This document shows positions 6,632 through 14,567 of a stretch of 37,245 bases of DNA, one piece after another. The notes under the pieces were generated by a model that had not been told where the DNA came from, did not search any database, and worked only from the letters and a program-made list of their open reading frames with translations. Origin of the DNA: Planctomycetota bacterium (lineage in GTDB: Bacteria; Planctomycetota; UBA1135; GCA-002686595); assembly GCA_016220035.1 (NCBI GenBank), contig JACRIO010000294.1, positions 1-37,245 of the forward strand, given 5' to 3'. A program made the position numbers and the translations under genes. Position 1 is the stretch's first letter. Each line of letters starts with the position of its first letter.

Positions 6632-8971
6632 TCACAGGATGCTCAGGAGGTCGTCCTGCACCCGATTGACGGTCTGGATGAACTGCGCGGCCGCGCCGTA
6701 CGCCTGCTGGAACTGGATCATGTTCACGAGCTCTTCGTCGACGTTGACGCCCGCGACCTGCTGGCGGCGCTCGCTCAGGCTGTCGAAGAGGAACTGCTCG
6801 ACCTCCTGCGCATTGCGCGCGACGTCGATGTCGAATCCGACGTTGCCGACGACGTCGCCGTAGTACTCGCCGAGGTTCTTGTCACCGAGCCCGCCGAGCG
6901 CCGCGCGCTGCGTCGAGAGCATCTCGTTCAGGATCGTGTTGTCGCCCTCGGCGCCGGTCATCGACGACGCGAGCAGGTCCGAGTCGCTCTCGATGTCGCG
7001 CCGCAGCGCGATGTCCGACGCGTCCGTCCCGGTGAGGAACGAGTTCACGCCGAGCGCCACCAGGACGTCCGCCGTATCCGAATCCGCGAGCGCCTCGATC
7101 GTGACCTGGTCCTGGTTCGTCGCCGAGATCTGTCCGAAGCCGAAGCTCACCTTCAACCCGTTGGGGAGATCGAGCTCGGTGCCCGGCTGGTATCCGGCGC
7201 CGACGTCGAGCGTGCCCACCTGGAGCCCGGAGTCGTCGAACACGCCGACCGTGAGGCCTGGCGTCGTCCCGATCGTTCCGTCGGTCGTCGGCGCGAGCGT
7301 GTAGCGCGCGTTCGTCGAGCCCGTGTACTCGCCGCCGGCGCGCACGTCGACCTCGTGGTCCTGGCCCGTCGCGGAGAGACCCGCGGACCAGCCGAGTGCC
7401 GTGAGCGCGCTCCCACCCGAGACGGTGAAGTTCGCCGTCGTGCCCGTCGCGAGCGACTGCAGGAACACCTTGCCGCCCGAGCCGACGGCACGCATGCCGC
7501 TCCCCGACACGCTGGGGTCGGCGTTGATCGCGTCGGCGATCTCGTTCGCGCTCGCCTGGCTGATGTCGGCGAAGTCCGCCGAGGAGAACGTGACCGTGAA
7601 CGCGCCGCTCGGGCCGTTCACCGTGAGCGTGTCGCCGTTCGACAGGTTGTACGGACCGTCCGCCGTCGCGCCGAGCGACGCCGCGCCACTGCCGAAGGTG
7701 CCGCTGGTGTCCGGTCGCGGGTTGACGCGTCGGCTGAAATCGAAGCGGTAGCCGTCGTCGGACGCGATCTGGATGCGGCCGAAGCTGTCGAGCGCCGCGG
7801 ACACGTGCGGCGTCGCGTTGATCGCGCCGAGCAGGTCGCCGACGGTGGTCACGTCGTGGTCGATGTCGATGCGCTTCGTCGTGAACGAGCCGTCCGAGTC
7901 GTCGACGACGTTCAGGTAGAGCGCTCCGTCCTGCACGTCGAACGGCAGGCCCGAGCTGGAGAGGAGCTCGTCCTCGATCTCGCCGTCGTTGTCCTGGTCC
8001 TGAATCGAATACGCACCGGTGATCGCCTGGAACGCGCCCGACGCGGGGATGCCGGTGCTGTGCGAGCGGTTGAGCTCGAGGATCATGTTCTTCGCGAGCG
8101 TGTTGAAGCGCTCGCGCAGCGACGGGATGAAGTCCTGGCTGAGCGTGACGAGCCCGCCGATCGTCCCGCCGCGCACGCCGACGGCGTTGGGATTGCCCTC
8201 GACGTGCACCGTGACCGAACCGTCGTTCTTCACGGCGGCCGACATCTCGTACGCGCGCGTGGAACCGACGAGCACCGCGCCGCTCGCGAGCACGGTCACC
8301 GTGCCGCCCGGGTTCTCGGTGTAGTTGATGTTGAGCAGCTCGCCGAGCTTCTTGAGCGCCTCGTCGCGCTGGTCGCGCAGGTCGTTCGCGGGCACGCCCG
8401 TGCCTTCGAAGCCGCCGATCTCACGGTTGAGCGAAGCGACCTGCTGCGACAACGTGTTCACGCGGTCGACCTGGGCCTCGACCTGGCGCGCGCTGTCGCT
8501 GCGCACCGTCGCGAGGCTGCTCGCGAGGTCTTGGAAGCGGCCGGTCAGACTCTGCGTCGACTGCACGAGACCGGTGCGCAGCACGACGTCCTCGGGGCTC
8601 GCGGCGAGCGACGACAGGCTCGAGAAGAAGTTCTGCATGAGCGCGTTCAAACCGCGATCGCCGGGTTCGCCGATGAGCGCCTCGACCTGCGACATGCCGT
8701 TCACGCGCGTCTCGAGCTGCTGGATCGACGCCGTCTGCTGCACGAGCCGGCGCGTGAGCAGGTCGTCGGCCGTCCGCAGCACGACGTTCGCGTCGACGCC
8801 GTTCCCGATCGCGATGCCGCGCACGAAGATCGACGGCGACGCCGAGATCTGGAGACTCTGGCGCGAGTAGCCCGGCGTGTTCGCGTTCGAGACGTTGTGG
8901 CCGACCGTGTCGAGCGCGGACTGCGCCGTGAGCAGCGCCTTCAGGCCGACGTTGAGTGATACGGACGCCAT
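6632..8971 (-). CDS. flgK: Flagellar hook-associated protein FlgK (HAP1)
   Basis: 779 residues, clearly longer than the roughly 550 of enteric FlgK. The N-terminus has the axial-protein pattern 'SALDTVGHNVSNANTPGYSR' (residues about 18-37). The C-terminus has 'EELVNMIQFQQAYGAAAQFI' and 'TVNRVQDDLLSIL', the pairing D0 helix shared by FlgK, FlgE and rod proteins. A central region of about 450 residues rich in Gly, Ser, Thr and Asp should form enlarged outer domains. FlgK caps the hook and is the first junction protein under the filament. It lies one base downstream of flgN and four bases upstream of flgL, which fits the chaperone-client pairing FlgN-FlgK/FlgL. Confidence 0.96.
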   Translation of the reverse strand: MASVSLNVGLKALLTAQSALDTVGHNVSNANTPGYSRQSLQISASPSIFVRGIAIGNGVDANVVLRTADDLLTRRLVQQTASIQQLETRVNGMSQVEALIGEPGDRGLNALMQNFFSSLSSLAASPEDVVLRTGLVQSTQSLTGRFQDLASSLATVRSDSARQVEAQVDRVNTLSQQVASLNREIGGFEGTGVPANDLRDQRDEALKKLGELLNINYTENPGGTVTVLASGAVLVGSTRAYEMSAAVKNDGSVTVHVEGNPNAVGVRGGTIGGLVTLSQDFIPSLRERFNTLAKNMILELNRSHSTGIPASGAFQAITGAYSIQDQDNDGEIEDELLSSSGLPFDVQDGALYLNVVDDSDGSFTTKRIDIDHDVTTVGDLLGAINATPHVSAALDSFGRIQIASDDGYRFDFSRRVNPRPDTSGTFGSGAASLGATADGPYNLSNGDTLTVNGPSGAFTVTFSSADFADISQASANEIADAINADPSVSGSGMRAVGSGGKVFLQSLATGTTANFTVSGGSALTALGWSAGLSATGQDHEVDVRAGGEYTGSTNARYTLAPTTDGTIGTTPGLTVGVFDDSGLQVGTLDVGAGYQPGTELDLPNGLKVSFGFGQISATNQDQVTIEALADSDTADVLVALGVNSFLTGTDASDIALRRDIESDSDLLASSMTGAEGDNTILNEMLSTQRAALGGLGDKNLGEYYGDVVGNVGFDIDVARNAQEVEQFLFDSLSERRQQVAGVNVDEELVNMIQFQQAYGAAAQFIQTVNRVQDDLLSIL

Positions 8972-8972
8972 C

Positions 8973-9449
8973 TCAAGCCTCCGCGTTCACCAACGCGCCC
9001 GTGCTCCCGCCCGGAACGCCGCCCTGGATCGCGACGAGCGCCTGCAGGAGCTCCTCGATCACCTTCTGGTGCGCTTCGAGGAGTCTCGACACGCGCCGGT
9101 TCTTGCGCACGATGCGGTCGCTGGCCGCGGCGAGCTCGTCGCGCAACGTCGCGAGGCGTCGACCGGCGTCCCCCGCGCGCTCCGCGATGCTCGTGAGCGT
9201 CAGCACGTCCCCGGTGACGCCCCAGTGGTGGCCGAGCTCGGCGAAGAGGCGCACGCGCTTCTCGTCGCGCCGCAACTGTGCCTCGATCTCCTTTTCGATC
9301 GCGTTCACCGAATCGGCGAGGCCTTGCGCTTCCGCGCGCTTCACCGCCGCTTCCTGCGTCTCGAGCAGCTCGAGGAAGCGCCGACGGGCGAGCAGCTCCT
9401 CCTGCACCCAGGCTTCGAGGGCATTCATCAAGCTTTGGACGCTCATCAT
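8973..9449 (-). CDS. flgN: FlgN-type export chaperone for FlgK and FlgL
   Basis: 158 residues, all-helical and charged, with long heptad stretches ('LLARRRFLELLETQEAAVKR', 'NAIEKEIEAQLRRDEKRVRL'), as expected for the FlgN family. FlgN binds the C-termini of FlgK and FlgL in the cytoplasm and delivers them to the flagellar export gate. Sequence similarity within this family is low, so the call rests partly on size, coiled-coil character and position directly before flgK. ATG 9449 overlaps the flgJ stop (ATGA), and flgK starts right after its own stop. Confidence 0.85.
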   Translation of the reverse strand: MMSVQSLMNALEAWVQEELLARRRFLELLETQEAAVKRAEAQGLADSVNAIEKEIEAQLRRDEKRVRLFAELGHHWGVTGDVLTLTSIAERAGDAGRRLATLRDELAAASDRIVRKNRRVSRLLEAHQKVIEELLQALVAIQGGVPGGSTGALVNAEA

Positions 9450-9835
9450 CGCTGGATCTCCGGCGCGGCGGTGGTGTCCGCGCCCTTCGGTGCCTCGTTC
9501 GCGGAGCTCGCGCGCGCCGCGCGTTCCGCTTCCAGTGTCCGTTCGAGACCGCGCTTCACGCCGTCGGCGAGGTGCAGTCCGCCGTCCTTCGCGATCGCTT
9601 CGCCGACGAACTGGTCGAGCCAGCCGCCGAAGACGTCGGCCTGCGGCCCTTCGCCGAAGAAGCCCTGGGACAGCGTGCCGCGCATCTCCTTCACGAGCAG
9701 CGTCGCGAACAATGATTCGAATTTATGCGCGGCCTCCGCGGGCGTGGTCGAGCCCGAGCGCAGTTTCGCGGCCGCGTCGAGCTGCGCGTCGGCCGTCGCG
9801 ACCCGGGCTTGGAGGACCGATCCCGCGCCGTCCAT
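9446..9835 (-). CDS. flgJ: Rod-binding protein, FlgJ N-terminal domain only
   Basis: 129 residues forming a single rod-binding domain: 'EAAHKFESLFATLLVKEMRG' followed by 'FFGEGPQADVFGGWLDQFVG' is the conserved core of the N-terminal half of FlgJ. The peptidoglycan-hydrolase domain that follows it in enteric bacteria is absent, as in many other phyla, so a separate hydrolase outside the window must open the wall for the rod. The start ATG 9835 shares its A with the flgI stop (TGATG), which decides the start; the open frame extends much further upstream only as an overlap with flgI. The stop overlaps the flgN start. The C-terminal 30 residues are Ala/Glu rich and not part of the domain. Confidence 0.9.
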   Translation of the reverse strand: MDGAGSVLQARVATADAQLDAAAKLRSGSTTPAEAAHKFESLFATLLVKEMRGTLSQGFFGEGPQADVFGGWLDQFVGEAIAKDGGLHLADGVKRGLERTLEAERAARASSANEAPKGADTTAAPEIQR

Positions 9836-11106
9836 CACATCCTCCGGATCTCGGCGACGAGCATGCCGCCTTGTTGCATCGCCTGGAGGATGCTGATGAG
9901 GTCGCGCGGCGTCGTGCCGAGCACGTTGAGCACGTCGACGACCTCTTGCAGCGTCGCCGCGCCCGGCACGAGCACGAGTGGACGATTCTCCTCGTTCACG
10001 TTGAGCTCGGTGCGCGGCACCGTCGTCGTCTGTCCGTTCGAGAGCGGGCCGGGTTGGCTGACCTGTTTCGTCTCGGCGATCGTGACGGTGATGCTGCCTT
10101 GAGCGATCGCGCCGGCGCGCAGGCGCACGTTGCCGCCCATGACGATGACGCCGCTGCGCTCGTTGACGATGACGCGCGCGAGGTCCTCGGTCTCGATCTC
10201 CTTCTGCAAGATCGCGTTCACGTACGCGACGTGCTGCGACTCGGGGAGGTCCGTGGGCACCTTCACCTTCACGGTGCGTCCGTCGGGCAGCGCCTCCGCG
10301 GCCTTCGGGAACAGCGCGTTCACCGCGTCGACGAGCCGCACGACGTTGGCGAGCGACTCCTGGCCCGCGCGCAGGTCGAGGTAGACGAAGCCGTGCTCGC
10401 TCGCGAGGCGCGTGGGCACCTCGCGCTCGCACATGCCGCCCTGCGGCAGCGTGCCGACCGTCGTGTGGTTCTTCTTCGCGGAGGCGCCCTGGCCCTCGGC
10501 CGAAAAACCGCCGATGGTCACGGGCCCCGACGCCGTGGCCCACACCGTGCGTCCGGTGATGTCGGTGAGCTCCGACAGCGTCAGCGATCCGCCTTGCAGG
10601 CTCGTCGAGTCGCCAATCGCCGAGACGGTCACGTCGACCTTCTGCCCCGGCTTGATTCCGGCGGGAAGCATCGCTTCGACCTGCACGACCGCGACGTTCT
10701 TCGAGCTGATCTGCTGCAGGTCGACCTTGATGTTGCGCGTGAGCAGCAAGTTCGCGAGCAGTTGCCGCGCTGCCTCGATCGAGTCGCCGGTGCCCGCGAG
10801 ACCGGTGACGAGCCCGATGCCCATCACCGTGTTCTCTTCCTGGCCGCGGACGGTGGCGACGCTCCCGATGGGCATCGCGAGGCGCGAGGGGATGCGCGTC
10901 GCGCCCGTGATCGACTCGCGCGGCTGCTTCGAATACGCGCTCGACGACTTGAGGTCGGGCTGCTTGGGCGCTTCGACGCCGCCAAGCTGCAGGCGCGCGT
11001 CGAGCACGGGCTTCTCGTCCTGGACGAGCGCGAGCGTGAGGAGGATGGCGGTCAGCATGGCAAAGCTCAGAACGGCCAGATCCACTGGAGGACGTCGTGC
11101 AGCCAC
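9835..11106 (-). CDS. flgI: Flagellar P-ring protein FlgI
   Basis: 423 residues from GTG 11106. FlgI forms the periplasmic P-ring bushing around the rod. Family signatures seen are 'GIGLVTGLAGTGDS' near the mature N-terminus, 'SSKNVAVVQVEAMLP', 'GQKVDVTVSAIGDSTSL', 'LQGGSLTLSELTDITGRT', 'VIVNERSGVIVMGGNVRL' and the C-terminal 'DLISILQAMQQGGMLVAEI'. The GTG start overlaps flgH by 40 bases but gives a normal signal peptide with a basic n-region ('MAARRPP') before the hydrophobic stretch. An ATG at 11058 lies just past the flgH stop but would yield a signal peptide with no positive charge and has no clear ribosome site. The choice is therefore not certain. About 35 residues between signal and core are variable. 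Confidence 0.93.
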   Translation of the reverse strand: MAARRPPVDLAVLSFAMLTAILLTLALVQDEKPVLDARLQLGGVEAPKQPDLKSSSAYSKQPRESITGATRIPSRLAMPIGSVATVRGQEENTVMGIGLVTGLAGTGDSIEAARQLLANLLLTRNIKVDLQQISSKNVAVVQVEAMLPAGIKPGQKVDVTVSAIGDSTSLQGGSLTLSELTDITGRTVWATASGPVTIGGFSAEGQGASAKKNHTTVGTLPQGGMCEREVPTRLASEHGFVYLDLRAGQESLANVVRLVDAVNALFPKAAEALPDGRTVKVKVPTDLPESQHVAYVNAILQKEIETEDLARVIVNERSGVIVMGGNVRLRAGAIAQGSITVTIAETKQVSQPGPLSNGQTTTVPRTELNVNEENRPLVLVPGAATLQEVVDVLNVLGTTPRDLISILQAMQQGGMLVAEIRRM

Positions 11107-11696
11107 TTCCCGAGGCCTTTGCGCTGGCCCGCGTCGGTGAGCGGACCGTTGCCCGTGTAGGAGACCTTCGCTTCCGCGACGAGCTCACTCGGCACGGTGT
11201 TGTCCGCGCGCACGTCCCAGCGGCGCACGATGCCGCTGAACTCGATCAGCTTCGTCTCCTGGTCGATGCGGATCTCGCGCCGGCCGTTGACGATCAAGTT
11301 GCCGTTCGGGAGCACGTCGACCACGACCGCGGTGACGCGCGCCGTGAATTTGCCCTTCTTCGAGACGTTCGCGGTGCCCTTGAGCGCGTCGGCGGAGTTG
11401 CCCTCGATCTCGGGCAGCACCGTGAATGCGTTGGGCTTGATGTCGAAGGTCTTGAGCTCCTGCTTCAGGCTCGTCTCCTTCTTGAGGTCGGACGACTCCT
11501 CGTTCTTGAGGTCCTGGCTCTCGCTGATCTCGATCGTGAGCAGGTCGCCCGCGCGGCACGCGGTCTTGTTCGCGACGAGGCCGAACGGCCCGCCCTGCGG
11601 GTCGTAGATCGAACCGGGCCGCGATTGCGGCGCCTGCGCGGGGAGCGCGCTCGCGCCGAGGGCGAGTGCGAGCGCGACGAGGGTGAGGTGTTTCAT
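11067..11696 (-). CDS. flgH: Flagellar L-ring protein FlgH, apparently without lipobox
   Basis: 209 residues. FlgH forms the outer-membrane L-ring. The core has 'GDLLTIEISESQDLKNEES', then 'FTARVTAVVVDVLPNGNLIV' and 'NGRREIRIDQE' with 'IEFSGIVRRWDVRADNTVPS', the diagnostic FlgH strands, and 'AEAKVSYTGNGPL' near the end. The N-terminus 'MKHLTLVALALALGASALPA' followed by 'QAPQS' looks like an ordinary signal-peptidase I leader. There is no Cys near it; the only Cys in the protein is in 'NKTACRAGD', well inside. Enteric FlgH is a lipoprotein anchored through an N-terminal Cys, so anchoring must differ here. ATG 11696 is preceded by flgA 34 bases upstream in the transcript. Confidence 0.93.
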   Translation of the reverse strand: MKHLTLVALALALGASALPAQAPQSRPGSIYDPQGGPFGLVANKTACRAGDLLTIEISESQDLKNEESSDLKKETSLKQELKTFDIKPNAFTVLPEIEGNSADALKGTANVSKKGKFTARVTAVVVDVLPNGNLIVNGRREIRIDQETKLIEFSGIVRRWDVRADNTVPSELVAEAKVSYTGNGPLTDAGQRKGLGKWLHDVLQWIWPF

Positions 11697-11730
11697 GAGT
11701 TGCGATCGGTTGCGAGGCGTGGGGTGGACT

Positions 11731-12687
11731 TCAGAGCTCGATGCGCACGAGCGAGCGGCCGACGACGCGCGCGACGAGCTGGCGCGACTTGTCGGCGGTC
11801 TGGATCTGGATCGTGTCGCCGAGCGCGCCGTCCTGCGCGCACGTCACCATGCTGCGCGCGACGACGGAGCCCTTCTGGACTTCGAGCGTGATCGGCTCGC
11901 CGCGCGTCACGAGCTGCGCGCGCTTCACGTCGCGGTCGGTGACGATCGAGCCGCGCGCCATGTCGCGCTGCGCGACGGAGCCCGAGAGCGCGAGCGCGTC
12001 CAGCGCCGCGAACGGCGTGTCGCCTTCGACTTTGACGCGCGTCGTCTCGACGTGGCCCGCGGAGAGCAACTCGCCGCGCGCGACGTCGCGCACGAGCACC
12101 GGCAGCTCGGCCCACAGCTCGACGGTGAAGCCCGCCCAAGCCGTCTGGTAGAGCGCGCCGTCGATCCACACCTGCACCGGGACGCTCCACGCGCCGCCGC
12201 GCAGCTCGCGCCGGTCGATGCGCGCCTGGAGCTCGGTCTTCTCGCGCGCGTCGGGCACCTCGAGGTCGGCGAGCGCGCCCGTGACGCGCACCGTCGTCTC
12301 GCGCCCGGCGAAAAGCGTCGCGAGCTCGGCTTTGGCCTTCTCCACCAACACGCTTGCACTCACGATCTGCGTGCGCGGCGTGATGCGGCAGGCATCGGCG
12401 CCCGTGATCGAGAGCTGCACGCCGGGGAACGCGGCCGCGAGGTCGCGCTCGACTTGCATGCGCTGCAAGCTCCGCGAGTAGCCGGGCGCGGGCGCCCAGC
12501 CGAGCGAGTGGTGCTCGAGGCGCTCGCGCGTCGCCGCGTCGGCGCACTCGACGCTCGCGAGCGACATGAGCTCGAGCTCCGTCCCGCGCACGCGCGCTTC
12601 GGACGGCAGCGTGAGCTTCGCGGTGATCGCCGCGTTCGGCGGGCCGCCCGCGAGCAGGACCGCGGCAAGGATTTGGAGGAATGCCAT
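11731..12687 (-). CDS. flgA: P-ring assembly chaperone FlgA with SAF domain
   Basis: 318 residues, about 100 more than enteric FlgA. A signal peptide ('MAFLQILAAVLLAGGPPNAA') points to the periplasm, where FlgA assists FlgI polymerisation. The C-terminal part has the SAF-type beta-clip domain ('LPVLVRDVARGELLSAGHVE', then 'VAQRDMARGSIVTDRDV') and the family ending 'GEPITLEVQKGSVVARSMVT' with 'GDTIQIQTADKSRQLVARVV'. The extra N-terminal length (about residues 25-190) has no recognised domain and probably contains the additional FlgA N-terminal unit. It lies between flgG and flgH, an order common outside the enterics. Confidence 0.9.
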   Translation of the reverse strand: MAFLQILAAVLLAGGPPNAAITAKLTLPSEARVRGTELELMSLASVECADAATRERLEHHSLGWAPAPGYSRSLQRMQVERDLAAAFPGVQLSITGADACRITPRTQIVSASVLVEKAKAELATLFAGRETTVRVTGALADLEVPDAREKTELQARIDRRELRGGAWSVPVQVWIDGALYQTAWAGFTVELWAELPVLVRDVARGELLSAGHVETTRVKVEGDTPFAALDALALSGSVAQRDMARGSIVTDRDVKRAQLVTRGEPITLEVQKGSVVARSMVTCAQDGALGDTIQIQTADKSRQLVARVVGRSLVRIEL

Positions 12688-12705
12688 GGTGAGCCTCGCG
12701 CGCGA

Positions 12706-13494
12706 TCAGCGCAGCATCTGGTTGACCTGTTGGAGCATCTCGTCGCTGGCGCGGATGGCGCGGCTGTTCATCTCGTAGTTGCGCTGCGCGAGAATGAGCG
12801 CGACGAGCTCGTCGACGACCTCGACGTTCGAGCGTTCGCGGTAGCCCTGCTTGATGACGCCGGTGCCGGTGAGCCCGGGCTGGCCCTGCGTCGCCGCGCC
12901 AGAGGCGGGCGTCTCGCTGTAGAAGTTGCCGCCGTTCGCCTTGAGGCCCGCGGGGTTCGGGAAGCGGAAGAGCGGCACGTTGCCGACCTGCGAAGGCGTT
13001 CCGCTCTCCGTGTTCTGCGTCGTGACGATGCCGTCGTCGCCGATCGTGACGGAGATCGCGTCGGGCGGAATCGTGGGCGCGCCGTCGACGATGTAGCCCT
13101 CCGCGGAGACGAGCGTGCCCTGTCCGTCGAGATGGAACGAGCCGTCGCGCGTGTAGCGCGAGTCGCCGGAGGGGAGCTTCACCTTGAAGAAGCCCTCGCC
13201 CTGGACCGCGAGGTCGAACCGGCCCGAGGTCGGCTCGAGCACGCCTTGCGAGAAGGTCTTCGAGGAACCGGCGACCTCGGTGCCCGTGCCGACCTGGAGG
13301 CCGATCGGGTTGCGCTGACTCTGCGCGGTCGGCGCGCCGGGCTCGCGGTAGGTCTGGTAGAGCAGCGCGCGGAAGCTGAGCTCGCTCTTCTTGAAGCCGG
13401 CGGTGTTCCCGTTCGCGATGTTGTTCGCGATCGTGTCGACCTGCGTCTGCTGGGCTTTCATGCCGGACGCGGCGGTCATCATGGCGCGGATCAT
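12706..13494 (-). CDS. flgG: Flagellar distal rod protein FlgG
   Basis: 262 residues, the normal FlgG length. The N-terminus 'MIRAMMTAASGMKAQQTQVD' leads into 'TIANNIANGNTAGFKKSELS', the rod/hook N-terminal signature. 'LAVQGEGFFKV' and 'YTRDGSFHLDGQGTLVSAEG' are the central FlgG strands. The C-terminus 'EVVDELVALILAQRNYEMNS' and 'RAIRASDEMLQQVNQMLR' is the paired axial helix. ATG 13494 is chosen at the start of family homology; the frame continues far upstream only as an overlap with flgF. FlgG builds the distal rod that passes through the P- and L-rings encoded just downstream. Confidence 0.97.
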   Translation of the reverse strand: MIRAMMTAASGMKAQQTQVDTIANNIANGNTAGFKKSELSFRALLYQTYREPGAPTAQSQRNPIGLQVGTGTEVAGSSKTFSQGVLEPTSGRFDLAVQGEGFFKVKLPSGDSRYTRDGSFHLDGQGTLVSAEGYIVDGAPTIPPDAISVTIGDDGIVTTQNTESGTPSQVGNVPLFRFPNPAGLKANGGNFYSETPASGAATQGQPGLTGTGVIKQGYRERSNVEVVDELVALILAQRNYEMNSRAIRASDEMLQQVNQMLR

Positions 13495-13514
13495 GGTTCG
13501 TGCTCCTGTGCGCG

Positions 13515-14216
13515 TCAGCGCGCGTTGTTGAGGCGCTTGTAGGACTGATCGATCGACTTCATCACGTTGGCGGCGGACTCGAAGCTGCGCTGGACCTTGA
13601 TGAGGCCGACGAGCTCGTCGATCGCTTCGGCGTTGGAGCGCTCGTAGCTGTTCTGACGCACGACCGCGGTGGGCTCCTTGGGCTCCATGTCCGGCCGTGC
13701 ATGCCAGTAGCCAAAGCGGTCGACCTTCAATTGCGAGCGATCGGCGAAGTCGGCGAGCTTGAGCTGCCCGATGTCGTCCTTGCCCTGGCGGACCTTGCCG
13801 GCGCCGTCGACGGTGACTTCCTCGCCCGTCGCCTGAACGCGGCCGCGCGCGGCGACCCAACTGACGGGATAGCCGTCCTTGGTGAGCAACTCGCCGAGAT
13901 CGTTGAGGCGAAACGCGCCGTCGCGCGTGTACGCCTCACCCTCGGGCGTCTCGACGGCGAAGAAACCGTCCCCTTCGAGCGCGAGTGCGAACGGGTCCTC
14001 GCGCCGTTCGAGCATGCCCTGCGTCCAATCGACGGAGGTCGTGGAGCGGAGCTCGGTGTGCTTGTTCGTTCCGGCGCCGACGTCGAAGGCCTGCGTCACC
14101 GACGAACTGCGCTTGAAGGAAGGCGACGAGACGTTCGCGAGGTTCCCCGCGATCGTCTCGATGCGCTTCTCCGCCGACCGCATCGCGGCGACGCTCATGT
14201 AGAGACCCTTGTCCAT
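13515..14216 (-). CDS. flgF: Flagellar proximal rod/basal-body protein FlgF
   Basis: 233 residues. The start 'MDKGLYMSVAAMRSAEKRIE' followed by 'TIAGNLANVSSPSFKRSS' is typical of FlgF, and 'LALEGDGFFAVETPEGEAYT' then 'RDGAFRLNDLGELLTKDGYP' matches the FlgF/FlgG family. The C-terminus 'AIDELVGLIKVQRSFESAAN' and 'VMKSIDQSYKRLNNAR' is the axial-protein helix. It is the first gene of the flagellar operon. ATG 14216 fits the family start exactly; six upstream in-frame codons exist but add no similarity. No Shine-Dalgarno-like sequence precedes it, and a sigma-54-type element at 14231-14244 would place the transcript start only about four bases upstream. Confidence 0.92.
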   Translation of the reverse strand: MDKGLYMSVAAMRSAEKRIETIAGNLANVSSPSFKRSSSVTQAFDVGAGTNKHTELRSTTSVDWTQGMLERREDPFALALEGDGFFAVETPEGEAYTRDGAFRLNDLGELLTKDGYPVSWVAARGRVQATGEEVTVDGAGKVRQGKDDIGQLKLADFADRSQLKVDRFGYWHARPDMEPKEPTAVVRQNSYERSNAEAIDELVGLIKVQRSFESAANVMKSIDQSYKRLNNAR

Positions 14217-14230
14217 GCGGCCGCGGCATG

Positions 14231-14244
14231 GCAAGGGCGGTGCC
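14231..14244 (-). promoter_or_regulatory. Sigma-54-type -24/-12 element before flgF
   Basis: On the minus strand the bases read GGCACCGCCCTTGC. This matches the sigma-54 core GGCAC-N5-TTGC with the exact GG-N10-GC spacing; the flanking bases (C before, C after) deviate from the T and A/T consensus. Transcription would start near 14220, leaving almost no leader before the flgF ATG at 14216. That is a caution against the call, although flgF also lacks a Shine-Dalgarno sequence. Sigma-54 control of rod and hook genes is established in several other flagellated bacteria. Confidence 0.5.
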
Positions 14245-14428
14245 GTGGGTGAGCGATGGTTGCAAGTCGGGCTTCGGGTGAGGCTTGCGGCGCAAAGCCC
14301 ATGCGGCCTCCGTGCGCGGGCGGAAGCGATGGGTGAGCCGTTCTTTCCTCACTCGGAATTCGGTTCCGGAGTGATGCACGCGGTGTCTTGCATTCACGTT
14401 CCACCACCTCCGCGACCCGCCGGCGCAT

Positions 14429-14474
14429 GGGAGTGACGTGGTTTCTCCACCCAATCTCAGCTCAGGACGTCATC
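14429..14474. repeat. Dyad-containing direct repeat, copy 1
   Basis: Begins GGGAGT and contains GTGG-TTTCT-CCAC (an inverted repeat), then CTCA-CTCA-type bases and ACGTCA. In addition TGACGT at 14434-14439 is the inverse of ACGTCA at 14467-14472, so the copy is bounded by its own inverted arms. It matches copy 2 over about 46 bases with one or two gaps. Confidence 0.6.
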
Positions 14475-14519
14475 TGTTTCGGGGAGGTGGGCACTCCCTC
14501 GCGCCGCCATTGGAGCGCT

Positions 14520-14567
14520 GGGAGTACCCCGGGTTTCTCCGCCCGATTCTCACCTCAAAACGTCACG
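14520..14567. repeat. Dyad-containing direct repeat, copy 2
   Basis: Shares GGGAGT, GGTTTCTCC, CCC-AT-CTCA-CTCA and ACGTCA with copy 1, in the same order and orientation, 91 bases further from flgF. The central dyad is CGG-GTTTCT-CCG; where copy 1 has a T-A pair this copy has C-G, as if the pairing were kept. The left outer TGACGT arm is not conserved. The last bases overlap the stop codon of the GT9-type gene. Confidence 0.55.

Larger units (their letters stand above)
14217..14562. other. Non-coding region upstream of the flagellar operon
   Basis: No open frame here looks coding. The region lies between the stop of the GT9-type gene and flgF. It holds the sigma-54-like element at 14231-14244, two imperfect direct repeats with internal dyads (14429-14474, and 14520-14567 running into the GT9 3' end), and between them a GGGAG/CTCCC inverted repeat at 14482-14498 with a 7-base loop. 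The distances (about 190 to 335 bases upstream of the promoter-like element) would suit enhancer sites for a bacterial enhancer-binding protein. Confidence 0.7.

Noticed and set aside
14380-14405. A second sigma-54-like match on the minus strand, TGGAACG-TGAA-TGCAA.
   Set aside because: GG and GC are nine rather than ten bases apart, which sigma-54 does not tolerate well.
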